A stretch of 48,315 nucleotides of DNA from positions 1 to 48,315 of the forward strand of contig RPFO01002188.1 in the NCBI GenBank assembly GCA_009746045.1, in the 5' to 3' direction. The position numbers and the translations under genes were made by a program. Below are positions 1-7,324 of the stretch, piece after piece (within the stretch, counting starts at the first letter, position 1; every line of letters starts with the position of its first letter). This DNA is from Mesostigma viride. Its lineage: Eukaryota > Streptophyta > Mesostigmatophyceae > Mesostigmatales > Mesostigmataceae. The notes under the pieces were generated by a model that saw only the letters and a list, made by a program, of their open reading frames with translations, was not told the DNA's origin and searched no databases.

Positions 1-378
1 CAGTCGGATGAAGACCGTTTGGCCTTTCGGCACCCGTTGTTCTTTCAGCCACAGGCGGACCTGCTTCTCCGCCTCCGCCGCCCACTTGTTTTTCCTGTCC
101 CTGTAACTCATCTCGGGCGACTTCGCCTTCTCCTTCTCGACCCTCGCGCGATCCTGGCGTTCCAGGGACGCCTTCACCTGTCTTTCGACGAGTTTCCGTA
201 TCCGTCCCGGTTGGCCGTATCCCGTACTCGCGCGCTTGGCCGGGGGTCGCACGAAGTCCCGCGCGTGCGGGTCGTCGTCGGTCGTTCGACTCGGCGCGGT
301 CCCGCCGCGGATATGGCCCTTCGCCATTGCCAGCATGTTGACGGCGGCCTGCAAGTCCCCCGAGGGACCCTCGTTCAT
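1..378 (-). CDS. Hypothetical charged protein, C-terminus outside window
   Basis: Open reading frame of 126 codons running off the left edge without a stop, so the C-terminus is missing. It starts at the ATG at 378, preceded on its own strand by an AT-rich block containing AATAATAATAG. The visible part has a short polar N-terminus and then a long Lys/Arg/Glu-rich helical stretch (about residues 62-115) with alternating charges, followed by a Trp-containing segment. I recognise no family. It is divergent from the SET-domain gene at 426 and shares its AT-rich intergenic region. The G+C-rich shadow frame on the opposite strand is not a gene: it lacks an ATG start near a promoter and reads as Arg/Leu/Pro. 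Confidence 0.6.
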   Translation of the reverse strand, partial: MNEGPSGDLQAAVNMLAMAKGHIRGGTAPSRTTDDDPHARDFVRPPAKRASTGYGQPGRIRKLVERQVKASLERQDRARVEKEKAKSPEMSYRDRKNKWAAEAEKQVRLWLKEQRVPKGQTVFIRL

Positions 379-425
379 GACGGGGGCGTTTATTGTATGC
401 GACTATTATTATTTGCGTTCGCCCC

Positions 426-1043
426 ATGGCGACACCGCGCGCGAGAGAGATGGCCATGGAACTCCTGGGGGGCGAGTCGCACCCTCTCCGATTCTACGTG
501 CCCGGACCGATCCGTCCGGAGCTCGCGATCGATCGACGACGGGCGGATGATCCGGACGGGTTCAACCGGCGCGTGCGCGTGCGGAAGGTCGACGATCCGG
601 ACCATCCGTGTCACGGCCAGTTCGGCCTGTTCGCCGCCCGCGCGATACGGAAAGGGGAGAGGATAGGGGAGTACGGCGGGATCGTGTGGACGGTCACCAG
701 ACAGGCGGACACGGGGCGAGTGCGGATCCCGGCGAGCCTCGACACGACCTACTTCGCGGATCTTTCCAAGGACACCGACTCGGCCAGCTACGTGGACGGG
801 AAGATGTTCGGCAACGAGATGAGTTTCGCGAACGATTACCGCGGGACGCGATTCCTTGGTCCTAACGCGGAGATACGCAGAGACGGCCGCGGCGGACTCC
901 CCGTCGTCGCCCTCCGCACGATCCTGAAGGGACGCGAGATCCTGTTCGATTACGGAGAAGGCTATTGGCGCACCCCCGACGATCGGAGCGCGTGCGGCGG
1001 AAGGTGTCGGAACGTGCATGCGATGGTCCTTGATCTGAAATGA
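426..1043 (+). CDS. SET-domain protein (putative lysine methyltransferase)
   Basis: A 205-residue protein whose core matches the SET fold. About residues 65-85 (GLFAARAIRKGERIGEYGG) form the first SET strand pair with the SAM-contacting glycines, the FGNEMSFANDYRG segment (129-140) sits where the Asn-containing cofactor motif lies, and 168-181 (LKGREILFDYGEGYW) is the C-terminal DYG-type motif. Cysteines at 190 and 194 could be a minimal post-SET cluster. SET proteins transfer methyl groups from SAM to protein lysines; chlorovirus vSET methylates host histone H3, but the substrate here cannot be inferred. The first ATG in frame is at 426; another at 450 is possible. The His of the usual NHS-type motif is replaced by Asp, so activity should not be assumed. 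Confidence 0.8.
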   Translation: MATPRAREMAMELLGGESHPLRFYVPGPIRPELAIDRRRADDPDGFNRRVRVRKVDDPDHPCHGQFGLFAARAIRKGERIGEYGGIVWTVTRQADTGRVRIPASLDTTYFADLSKDTDSASYVDGKMFGNEMSFANDYRGTRFLGPNAEIRRDGRGGLPVVALRTILKGREILFDYGEGYWRTPDDRSACGGRCRNVHAMVLDLK

Positions 1044-1106
1044 TTTGAAATGAAATTCGTTTTATTACCACGACAATATCAGAGGAACGCGTTATCGCGC
1101 ATCGAA

Positions 1107-1601
1107 TTACGACGCGACGGCTTTCCCGTCCCGTTTCACGATCCTCCACCTCCCGCTCTTCGAGTCGAACATCGTGGGGGGGAGGTTCGGTCGCACTAGG
1201 AATATGCACTCGCCCGTGTCCTCGCATCGACTTTGGAGCTCAGACAGCGGGACGGACCAGGTCATCAGGTCGGTCGCGTAGAACGTCTCGACGGGCGTCC
1301 GCTTGTCCGCGGACGTCATGCGGCCGACCGTCTTCACCGCCTCCGCGAACGCCTCGGCGGGGACGCAAGGCGCGTCGTACCCGTCGAGATCGTCTTCTTC
1401 GTCGTCTCCCATCCCGTGCAACACGATGGCGGATATGGCGAACTTCTGCGCCGTGTCCACGTCCGAAAACGCCATGATGTACCGCTTCTCGCCCTCGACG
1501 TCCATCGTGTACAGCCCCTTCGACTCGATCAACACGACGGCGTCGGTCTGGGATATCTTGCCCGCGTCCGCCGGCGACGGCTCGCTCGACTCGGTGGACA
1601 T
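1107..1601 (-). CDS. Hypothetical protein, 164 aa
   Basis: Starts at the ATG at 1601 and has an acidic middle (about residues 65-76) and a balanced, globular-looking composition. No motif is recognised. It lies in a tandem run of minus-strand genes with the YqaJ-like nuclease (stop at 1619) immediately upstream, only 17 nt away, so the two could be co-transcribed. The longer upstream extension of the frame toward 2147 is the Arg/Pro-rich shadow of the nuclease gene. Downstream is an AT-rich stretch (1043-1080) suitable for transcript ends of both this gene and the converging SET gene. Confidence 0.65.
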   Translation of the reverse strand: MSTESSEPSPADAGKISQTDAVVLIESKGLYTMDVEGEKRYIMAFSDVDTAQKFAISAIVLHGMGDDEEDDLDGYDAPCVPAEAFAEAVKTVGRMTSADKRTPVETFYATDLMTWSVPLSELQSRCEDTGECIFLVRPNLPPTMFDSKSGRWRIVKRDGKAVAS

Positions 1602-1618
1602 CGGGACGACGTACTTAC

Positions 1619-2529
1619 CTACTCCGTTCGATTTAATGCCTCCCCGTTGGAACGAACGGACGGGTCCGGCTCCTCCGCGTCTTCGATCTCGTCGCGTGCG
1701 GACGATTGCGGCCGGGTGTGCGGAGGAGGATTCGTGGCGGCCGCGGGCGGGTCCACGAAACCGCGCGGTTTGGTCAGGAAGGGGAACGGGAGCGGGATGT
1801 CGATGTCGATCTCGACTTCGGTTCTCGGGCGTTTCGCGGACGGGGACGGGTCCCGCGACGAATCGGAGGAGTCGCGGAATCCGCCGCGGTCCAGGTACTT
1901 CAGGCCGCCGTTGCGCGCCGCGGTCATCCACTCGTCGTAGAAGGATTTCAGCAAGGGCAGCTTGCGACGGAACCAGTTGCGGTCTCGCCGGATGGGCAGG
2001 ATGTCCAACACCATGGGGGTCCAGGTCGTCTCGGGTCGGAACTGGATGAAGTGGGCCGTCTCCAGGTTCAGGATCTCCAGCAGGACCTGGACTTGACCGA
2101 CGTAATGCGCGGGGATCTCGTGCTTGATCTCTCGCTTGATGGGACACTTGATCTCCATCAAGATCCCGTCCGCGGTGATCCCGTCGGGCGACCCGCGAGC
2201 CAGGGGTGGATGGGGTGCGTCAGGAGCCCGAACTCGAACCGCGTCTTGCCGGTCTTGCGGCAGTACTCCTCCGCGGCGACGGACTCGTTTTCGTTCCCCC
2301 ACGCGGTGGCCGAGTTGCCCTTGAAGACGTACCGCGCGTCCCCCAGCTTCTTGCGCAGGAGCTTGTCGCGGCTCTGGTAGGGATTGTCCCCGAGGGCCGC
2401 GGGCACGTCGGACGCCGTGAGTTTCTGGTCCCGCTCCGCGTACCATCGGTCGGACTTCTGAGGGGCCGTCTCGATCTTCAGCAGTTCCCTCACGATCGGG
2501 TGGATCGACGGGACGTCCTGGGTGTCCAT
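1619..2529 (-). CDS. YqaJ-like viral recombinase / lambda-exonuclease-type nuclease, frame break
   Basis: The N-terminal part (from the ATG at 2529) contains the family pattern of an Arg-Asp-Lys stretch with 'ALGDNPY', then 'AWGNENE' (invariant Gly and Glu), then 'HPWLAG'. The rest of the domain continues in another frame as 'SPDGI' and 'LMEIKCP', the Glu-x-Lys catalytic motif of the PD-(D/E)xK fold. The switch falls near 2180-2195 in a GCGGGTCG context, as expected for loss of one G. Such nucleases resect DNA ends in recombination and genome processing and are common in large DNA viruses. The C-terminal ~100 residues are Pro/Ser-rich and outside the nuclease core. A single-base sequencing error is the simplest reading; if the break is real, the catalytic half is lost. 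Confidence 0.8.
2192..2192 (-). other. Approximate frame break inside YqaJ-like gene
   Basis: Upstream of here on the minus strand the domain is encoded in one frame up to HPWLAG; downstream it continues in the next frame from SPDG. The position is approximate (2180-2195), within a short G run. Confidence 0.6.
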
Positions 2530-2633
2530 GGTTTCTACGGTCGTCGAGCGCGATGTGACGGAGTCGGACCCGGGTCGAACCGCATATACCCACGGAGGCC
2601 ATATTTCCCCCCGTGGGAACGCGCTCGCCGACG

Positions 2634-3230
2634 TCACACGTCCACCTCTCGAACGATCGGCGCGTCGCGCAACGACACGAGCGCGTGGAGGAGCGCGTCG
2701 GCGAGATCGTCCTTCTTCGAGGCCCGGTGGAAGTACTCCACGTACACGGGGTACTTCTCGAGGATCTTGGCGGTGTGCTCGATGGCCATCTTTTTGTTGC
2801 GGCGGTACGGGTTGGTGATGCCGCATGCGATCGGAGGGCCCGTGTAGACGCCGAGTTTTTTGCACGGGCTCACGAACTCGACGCGCATGCGAGGGAACTC
2901 GCCGCCGGACGGACGGGGTTTGTACACCAGGTGAGTCTCGAAGAACGTCTGGATCGCGTGGGACATGCACTTCATCTTGATGTTCGACTTGGTCTGTCTC
3001 TCGATGACCACCCTGTCGACGGCGCTCATGGTGTCGATCCGTTTGAACAGCTCGGCGGGCAACTTGCGGCACGCCTCGTCCAGACTCGCCGCCTTCAGAT
3101 CGATGACTTCCCACCCCACGATCTCGAACGACAGGTTGCCCGCGTACGGGTTCTCTTGACCGCGCATGTCGCGGATGATGCAATACGCGAGGTTCGTCAT
3201 GCCCACGTCGAAGCTGAGGATGATCGTCAT
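2634..3230 (-). CDS. Holliday junction resolvase, poxvirus A22 / RuvC family
   Basis: The 198-residue RNase H-fold protein matches the usual length of the viral resolvases. Acidic catalytic positions are visible: Asp8 in SFDVGMTN, Glu77 in VIERQ, and Asp174/Asp175/Asp178 in KKDDLADALLHA. This family cleaves four-way junctions and resolves concatemeric or recombining viral DNA before packaging. The upstream neighbour (starting 3273, opposite strand) shares a short AT-rich promoter region with it (3240-3272). It lies next to the YqaJ-like nuclease (minus strand, downstream), so the two form a recombination/resolution pair. The start at 3230 is the first ATG and immediately precedes the conserved first strand. 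Confidence 0.92.
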   Translation of the reverse strand: MTIILSFDVGMTNLAYCIIRDMRGQENPYAGNLSFEIVGWEVIDLKAASLDEACRKLPAELFKRIDTMSAVDRVVIERQTKSNIKMKCMSHAIQTFFETHLVYKPRPSGGEFPRMRVEFVSPCKKLGVYTGPPIACGITNPYRRNKKMAIEHTAKILEKYPVYVEYFHRASKKDDLADALLHALVSLRDAPIVREVDV

Positions 3231-3266
3231 GGCCGTCGCCGGCGACCATATATATCGAACGTATGA

Positions 3267-3275
3267 TATAAAATG
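3267..3275 (+). promoter_or_regulatory. TATAAAATG start-proximal promoter motif
   Basis: TATAAA is fused directly to the ATG of the 3273 gene. Poxvirus-type late promoters place TAAAT at the transcription start next to ATG, so this could be an initiator-type late element; that is an inference from pattern only. Confidence 0.45.
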
Positions 3276-3791
3276 GCTCCTTCACCCGTCGTGCCCTACG
3301 CGTACGGCCACGGCGATAACCTCGCCCCTTTCATGGGCGGAGTGTCCACCTCCGTGTACCGCACGGGCGACGACGATCTGTCCAGGGAGATGTACCCCCT
3401 CTTCGCCCGACTCATGGCGATGGACAACCTGCGCGACGTCGCGGAATCCGTCTTGCGAGAGTGGGACGTCAAGATCCCGCTCGAGAAAGTCGCGTCCGTG
3501 GCCCGGGAGGTGTACTCGGAAAGATCCGACGCCACGTTCCTGGAGAGGCGCGCCGTCCATTTGAGGGACACGTCGCATCTGGCGGAATTGCTGCGGTCCC
3601 TGAACCAGGACGTGAGGCGCAGGCTCGGCACCGCCGCGTCCGTCTGGAGCAACTCCGAGGATTACGAGCGATACGCCCGCGTCTTCCTGGGAGACGAGCA
3701 GCCCAACAACGCGGCGATCCCGTGGTGGGAGTTCACCAGTTCGAATCCGCGGAAAGACGCCCTCTATCACACCGACAACATCCTCGTGTGA
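3273..3791 (+). CDS. Hypothetical protein, 172 aa
   Basis: Complete ORF beginning at an ATG fused to a TATAAA motif. The sequence is mostly helical with regular charged heptads (about residues 30-115) and a Trp-rich C-terminal segment around residues 140-155. No family recognised. The promoter style suggests late expression, which would fit a structural role, but nothing in the protein proves it. The following gene at 3857 is on the same strand after 65 nt. Confidence 0.7.
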   Translation: MAPSPVVPYAYGHGDNLAPFMGGVSTSVYRTGDDDLSREMYPLFARLMAMDNLRDVAESVLREWDVKIPLEKVASVAREVYSERSDATFLERRAVHLRDTSHLAELLRSLNQDVRRRLGTAASVWSNSEDYERYARVFLGDEQPNNAAIPWWEFTSSNPRKDALYHTDNILV

Positions 3792-3856
3792 CGGTATCGA
3801 CGCGGTTCGTTTCCGGGAGGAGGGAAATTTTCGACGGTAATGGTATCAAGTCACCG

Positions 3857-4552
3857 ATGTCGACGGACGAGACACCGAGCGCCAAGAGCAAGATCGTGGA
3901 CGTGTCCGTGGGCGCCCCCATCGTGCTCACGGAGAGCGAGCACGAGGCGTTCCAGAGGACCGGAGTCATGCCGGACGGGTCCGCGTCCACCGTCCCCGCG
4001 CCCGTCCCGAGTTCGCCGTCCGACGACCGAGTCGTGACGGGCGACTCGACCGCGTCCGGCGCGGCGCGCGCGACTGAGGCCAAGGCGGATCCCGAGGAGG
4101 CGCGGGTCAAGGGCCAGCAGCTGGCCGTCGTGTCCTTCGTGGCCCCGCCCAGGAGCAACCACCTGGCGATCAAGATCCGCGGGGTGTTCGACGACCAGAA
4201 GGACGCGGAGGAGCACGCGCGCAACCTCATGAAGATCGACCCCGACTTCGACATATGCGTCGTGTCCATGTACAATTGGATCGTGTTGCCCCTCCCCGAC
4301 GACCTGATGGCGGAGATCGAGCACAAGTACGTGGACGAGCGTCTGCAGAAAATCATGACCGGTTACCACGAGCAGAAGGAGCGCGTGAAGGAGTACAACA
4401 TGCAGCGAATCAGGGAGGCGAAGGAGCTGGGCGCGAGAGGCGAGGCCGGTTCGCCGCAACCCGGCGCCGTGCCGACGGAGGTCCGTCTCCTAGAAGGAGG
4501 CGGCGAGGACGTCGTGGCGGATGCGCCGACGGATCTGGCCACCTCTTCGTGA
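3857..4552 (+). CDS. Conserved large-DNA-virus protein of unknown function
   Basis: 231 residues from the ATG at 3857; the frame stays open upstream, but that part is the shadow of the preceding gene. After a low-complexity Ser/Pro/Ala N-terminus (about 1-95) comes a compact domain: a stretch reading like VSFVAPP, a basic IKIRGVF strand, then DAEEHARNLMKIDPDFDICVVSMYNWIVLP, followed by a long charged helix (about 150-200). This layout resembles a small domain that I recall as widespread in giant viruses (DUF5832-like); the identity needs an HMM search. No catalytic motif is visible. The acidic tail ends near a tRNA-like element (4577-4640). Confidence 0.75.
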   Translation: MSTDETPSAKSKIVDVSVGAPIVLTESEHEAFQRTGVMPDGSASTVPAPVPSSPSDDRVVTGDSTASGAARATEAKADPEEARVKGQQLAVVSFVAPPRSNHLAIKIRGVFDDQKDAEEHARNLMKIDPDFDICVVSMYNWIVLPLPDDLMAEIEHKYVDERLQKIMTGYHEQKERVKEYNMQRIREAKELGARGEAGSPQPGAVPTEVRLLEGGGEDVVADAPTDLATSS

Positions 4553-4863
4553 GTCGGCGGATCTAGTCATCGTACGGTCTGCTGTGGGGATCGAACCCAC
4601 CGCGACCCCTCGCGGGGTCGCTCGGCCGACCCGAGCAGACGAAGGGGTGGGCGGGTGCCCGGGAAAGAAGGACAGAGACACGCAAGGACGAAGAAACAAG
4701 GAGAAGATCGAGAGAGATCGCGGGACGCGGACGGAGACCCGCCCCGGACTCGAGTTAGTAGCGATAGACAGATCGTCGGACGGAGCGTTCGTTCGCGGCG
4801 GCTACATAATCCATGCCATGTGCGAGGCTAGACTGTTCGCGGTCTGCTACCCTATCACGCACG
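4553..4863. other. Intergenic region with tRNA-like element
   Basis: About 310 nt without a convincing gene. It holds the tRNA-like element and, at about 4800-4812, a GGCTACATAATCC stretch that may act as the promoter of the MSV199 gene. Nothing else is evident. Confidence 0.5.
4577..4640 (-). other. tRNA-like element lacking an anticodon arm
   Basis: Read on the minus strand, the ends pair perfectly over 7 bp (GTCTGCT with AGCAGAC). The 3' half has a canonical T arm (GTGGG, loop TTCGATC, CCCAC). Between them are a D-arm-like hairpin (CTCGG/CCGAG) and a hairpin GACCCC-GCGA-GGGGTC, resembling the long variable arm of Leu/Ser tRNAs with a GNRA loop. At 64 nt it is too short for a full tRNA and has no 7-nt anticodon loop. 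It is either a deletion derivative of a class II tRNA or a tRNA mimic at the 3' side of the 3857 gene. No CCA is encoded. Confidence 0.55.
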
Positions 4864-5292
4864 ATGAACGAGGACAAACGCGAAGAAGAGGTCATGGCGG
4901 TGATCACGAAGGCGACTCTTTCGCCAAAGGCGGGCGGTTTTTCGATCCCCCTGTCTACCACGTGGGAATGGCTGGGCTACGCGAATCGTTCGGAAGCGTC
5001 CGCGACCGCGAAACGGGTCCTGCAACGGGGTCTGGAGTTCGTCAAGATCAAGGTCCGCGACGGCGCGGATTCGGACATCTGGCTGAACAAAGAGGGGTTC
5101 AAGAATCTGGCTATGGCGAGCAACACGGAAACGGGACGGAGAGCCCGCTGGTACTTCCTAGCGGTCGAAAGGACCCTGCACGAAATCGCTCAAGAGGAAA
5201 CCATTCAGAGGGTGATGACGGCTATATCGGCGTCTAAGGACCTCGAAGACAGAGTGAGACGGATGGAGGAGAGACTGGCGTCGGTTTTGTGA
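4864..5292 (+). CDS. MSV199-domain protein (putative DNA-binding)
   Basis: About 142 residues. The central part (LSTTWEWLGYANRSEASATAKRVL, then DIWLNKEGFKNLAMASNTETGRRARWYFLAVERTLHE) fits the MSV199 domain found in iridoviruses, entomopoxviruses and other large DNA viruses, often paired with KilA-N or endonuclease modules. It probably binds DNA; the C-terminal ~35 residues form a charged coiled-coil-like helix that could dimerise. I favour the ATG at 4864 because the upstream extension to the ATG at 4813 is Cys/Arg-rich and precedes the domain; 4813 remains possible. It is one of five proteins in the window of the BRO/KilA-N/MSV199 type. Confidence 0.75.
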   Translation: MNEDKREEEVMAVITKATLSPKAGGFSIPLSTTWEWLGYANRSEASATAKRVLQRGLEFVKIKVRDGADSDIWLNKEGFKNLAMASNTETGRRARWYFLAVERTLHEIAQEETIQRVMTAISASKDLEDRVRRMEERLASVL

Positions 5293-5529
5293 CGGCCGAT
5301 GGTTCGTTTCATTCCATGAATCATTTAATGAAAGATCCCATTACCTTAACTGTCCTACCGTTTCATTGCACGGCTCCACGTTATGGAAGTGTCGACGTCA
5401 TCGGACGGACGGTAGACCTACGTGAGGAAGGGCGGACTGGCCGCCTGGTGAAGGATTTCTGTATACCTATAGCCCCAGTTTTTCTTTCGTCTCATTGGAA
5501 CGCACTCGATCGGACCGCGGACGATCCGA

Positions 5530-5784
5530 TCACGAAATCAGGTTGTTGGCCGCGGCGAAACCCTCGCCTCCCGCCTCGCCTCCCGCGAACGCCCCGGCGC
5601 CGCCTCCGGACGCGTATCTCCGGTACACGAAGAACCCGCCCACGAGGACGGCCGCGAGCCCGGCCAGGAACAGGGGAGATTCGTACACGGGGCGAGGGTC
5701 GGTGCGTCTCCGGTCGGACGGCACGCACATCGTCGTCTTGGTCATCGGCACCTCGTTGGTCTGGTTCATGATAGGGAACGCCAT
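5530..5784 (-). CDS. Small single-pass membrane protein
   Basis: 84 residues with one clear hydrophobic segment at about 37-54 (LFLAGLAAVLVGGFFVY) followed by Arg-Arg and a Gly/Ala-rich tail. Small single-span proteins like this are typical of the inner envelope of large DNA viruses. No family recognised. The start at 5784 is the outermost in-frame ATG; others at Met6 and Met14 are possible. The preceding 237-nt gap (5293-5529) holds no gene and separates two converging transcripts. Confidence 0.7.
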   Translation of the reverse strand: MAFPIMNQTNEVPMTKTTMCVPSDRRRTDPRPVYESPLFLAGLAAVLVGGFFVYRRYASGGGAGAFAGGEAGGEGFAAANNLIS

Positions 5785-5804
5785 CGTCGTCGGCGCGGGC
5801 GTCT

Positions 5805-6407
5805 TTACCTATCCCGCAGAAAAATTAGCGGGGAGGAGAACGTGCACGGTTTGGAGAGGCGCCGGGCCGGATTCGGCGCCCACGGACATTCGCGAGCGCA
5901 TTGACACGTGTCCACGCATCCGCCGACGGGCATGTACGGTTTGTCGCATTGGCGGCACCGAAAGGCGCGCGGGATCACGAATACCGAGGGTTCGCGACAC
6001 AGCACGCGGACCCACGCGTCCTTGGCGAAATCGTGCATGATGTACACGTCGTCCGCCGTGATGTCCAGCACCGCCGTCGGGAGATCGTCTCGGTCCCGCG
6101 TTTTCAGGAGGAGAACGTCGCCGGTCACGGCCCATTCCAGGATCCTCGAGGCGGTCGCGTTGACCGCGTTCGCGCCTTTTTTGGACGCGTACACCCCGAT
6201 CGCGCGGTCGGACGGCTGCGTCAGGGCGGGTTTCAGTATCTCGCACAGCTCGGGGGCCGGGAGGAACCGTCGGATCTCCTGCCACGACCATCGCGAGGAG
6301 ATCGCGACCCTGCCGGGCCTGCCGCGGCACGGGAGGAAGTACGCGTGCGTCACGGCGGATTCTTCGGCCGCCGTCGCCGGGGTCGCGGAACCCCCCTCGA
6401 TCTCCAT
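5805..6407 (-). CDS. Hypothetical protein with C-terminal Cys cluster
   Basis: 200 residues starting at the ATG at 6407, with TATATTA nine nucleotides upstream. The first 140 residues look globular. Near the C-terminus is a dense cysteine arrangement (CRQC, then four further cysteines in GGCVDTCQCARECPW), compatible with a zinc-binding module. No homologue is recognised. It is divergent from the gene at 6471; their promoters share the AT-rich 6408-6440 block containing ATATAACC and GATATAATAG. Confidence 0.7.
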   Translation of the reverse strand: MEIEGGSATPATAAEESAVTHAYFLPCRGRPGRVAISSRWSWQEIRRFLPAPELCEILKPALTQPSDRAIGVYASKKGANAVNATASRILEWAVTGDVLLLKTRDRDDLPTAVLDITADDVYIMHDFAKDAWVRVLCREPSVFVIPRAFRCRQCDKPYMPVGGCVDTCQCARECPWAPNPARRLSKPCTFSSPLIFLRDR

Positions 6408-6470
6408 GGGTCCTAATATAACCGAGGATATAATAGATGTCCGCTGTCACTCGCCCGCGGCGATATCACC

Positions 6471-6938
6471 ATGATCGGAGCGCGAGTGACCGCCGACGTC
6501 GCCGCGAGGCTGACGAAGAGTTCGGAGAGGGCGAAGCGCGCGGTCGAAGACCGGCTCTTGGCCGCCGTCGAGAGCAACATAGAGACGAGCGCCAAGCAGG
6601 GGAGGACGTTCCTGTTCCACACCGTCCCGATGTACCAGTTCGGCGTCCCGCTGTACGACTGCTCGGCCATGGTGCGCGCGATTGGGAAAAGACTCGTCCG
6701 CCGGGGGTTCCGCGTCAAGCAAGTCGGGGTTAACCACGTGTACGTCGAGTGGGGATCGGAGAGGGCGAAACCCGCGTGCGCCTCCGACCGCGCCCCGGCC
6801 GCGTCCAAGACATCGCGGGGGAAGAAGCGGGCGTCGCGAGGATCCAAGCCCGACGCGGCGGCGGTCCCGACGTCCACTCGAGACGCCATCCGACGGCTCG
6901 GACTGAACCTCAGGAGCTGTCCGCGCCCCGGCGGATGA
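6471..6938 (+). CDS. Conserved large-DNA-virus protein of unknown function, basic tail
   Basis: 155 residues. The segment from about 45 to 93 (HTVPMYQFGVPLYDCSAMVRAI ... GFRVKQVGVNHVYVEW, the middle omitted) resembles a short domain recurrent in giant viruses, with strand-helix-strand order and a terminal aromatic strand. I cannot name its function. It is followed by a Lys/Arg/Ser/Ala-rich, probably disordered tail (about 95-155), suggesting nucleic-acid contact. The 3' end overlaps the converging 6910-7173 gene by 29 nt. Confidence 0.7.
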   Translation: MIGARVTADVAARLTKSSERAKRAVEDRLLAAVESNIETSAKQGRTFLFHTVPMYQFGVPLYDCSAMVRAIGKRLVRRGFRVKQVGVNHVYVEWGSERAKPACASDRAPAASKTSRGKKRASRGSKPDAAAVPTSTRDAIRRLGLNLRSCPRPGG

Positions 6939-7173
6939 GCCAGAGCGTCAGCAGGCCCAGCAACAGCCCGTTCCCCAGCTCAAGGACGTCGTCCGTCGTC
7001 GCGAATCTGCGGATCCCCAGCTCGCACAGGACATCGTTCGCGAGTTCGCACCGGCCGCGGACGGATAATTGCGGCCCCGCGGCCGACACGCCGCCCCACG
7101 GAGAGCGGGTGCGGGCCGACGGAGCGATTCTGCGTTCGGACCATGCGGGATGTGCTAGCATAAGAGACGTCAT
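6910..7173 (-). CDS. Small C-terminally anchored membrane protein
   Basis: 87 residues; a hydrophobic run at about 65-80 (LGNGLLLGLLTLWLI) is followed by two arginines, giving a tail-anchor topology. The ATG at 7173 is preceded on its strand by CATTATACGTATAACGC, an AT-rich promoter-like block. No family recognised. Its 3' end overlaps the gene ending at 6938. Confidence 0.6.
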   Translation of the reverse strand: MTSLMLAHPAWSERRIAPSARTRSPWGGVSAAGPQLSVRGRCELANDVLCELGIRRFATTDDVLELGNGLLLGLLTLWLIRRGADSS

Positions 7174-7324
7174 TGTGTTCGCGTTATACGTATAATGAGG
7201 CTTAATTTTTATTCGATCGATCCGTGGATCGCGATGAAATAAAGGACCTTTTATTCATAAAAATAAAGGAACTCATTCAACCACTCTTGTCACCCTCCCA
7301 CATCCGAGATGGACGCGCACGCGT

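Noticed and set aside
1233-2380. Several plus-strand ORFs of ~200-250 residues
   Set aside because: Antisense to the minus-strand gene pair; they lack recognisable domains and read as Arg/Ser/Val-rich shadows.
4577-4640. Functional tRNA
   Set aside because: Only 64 nt and no 7-nt anticodon loop, so it cannot decode.
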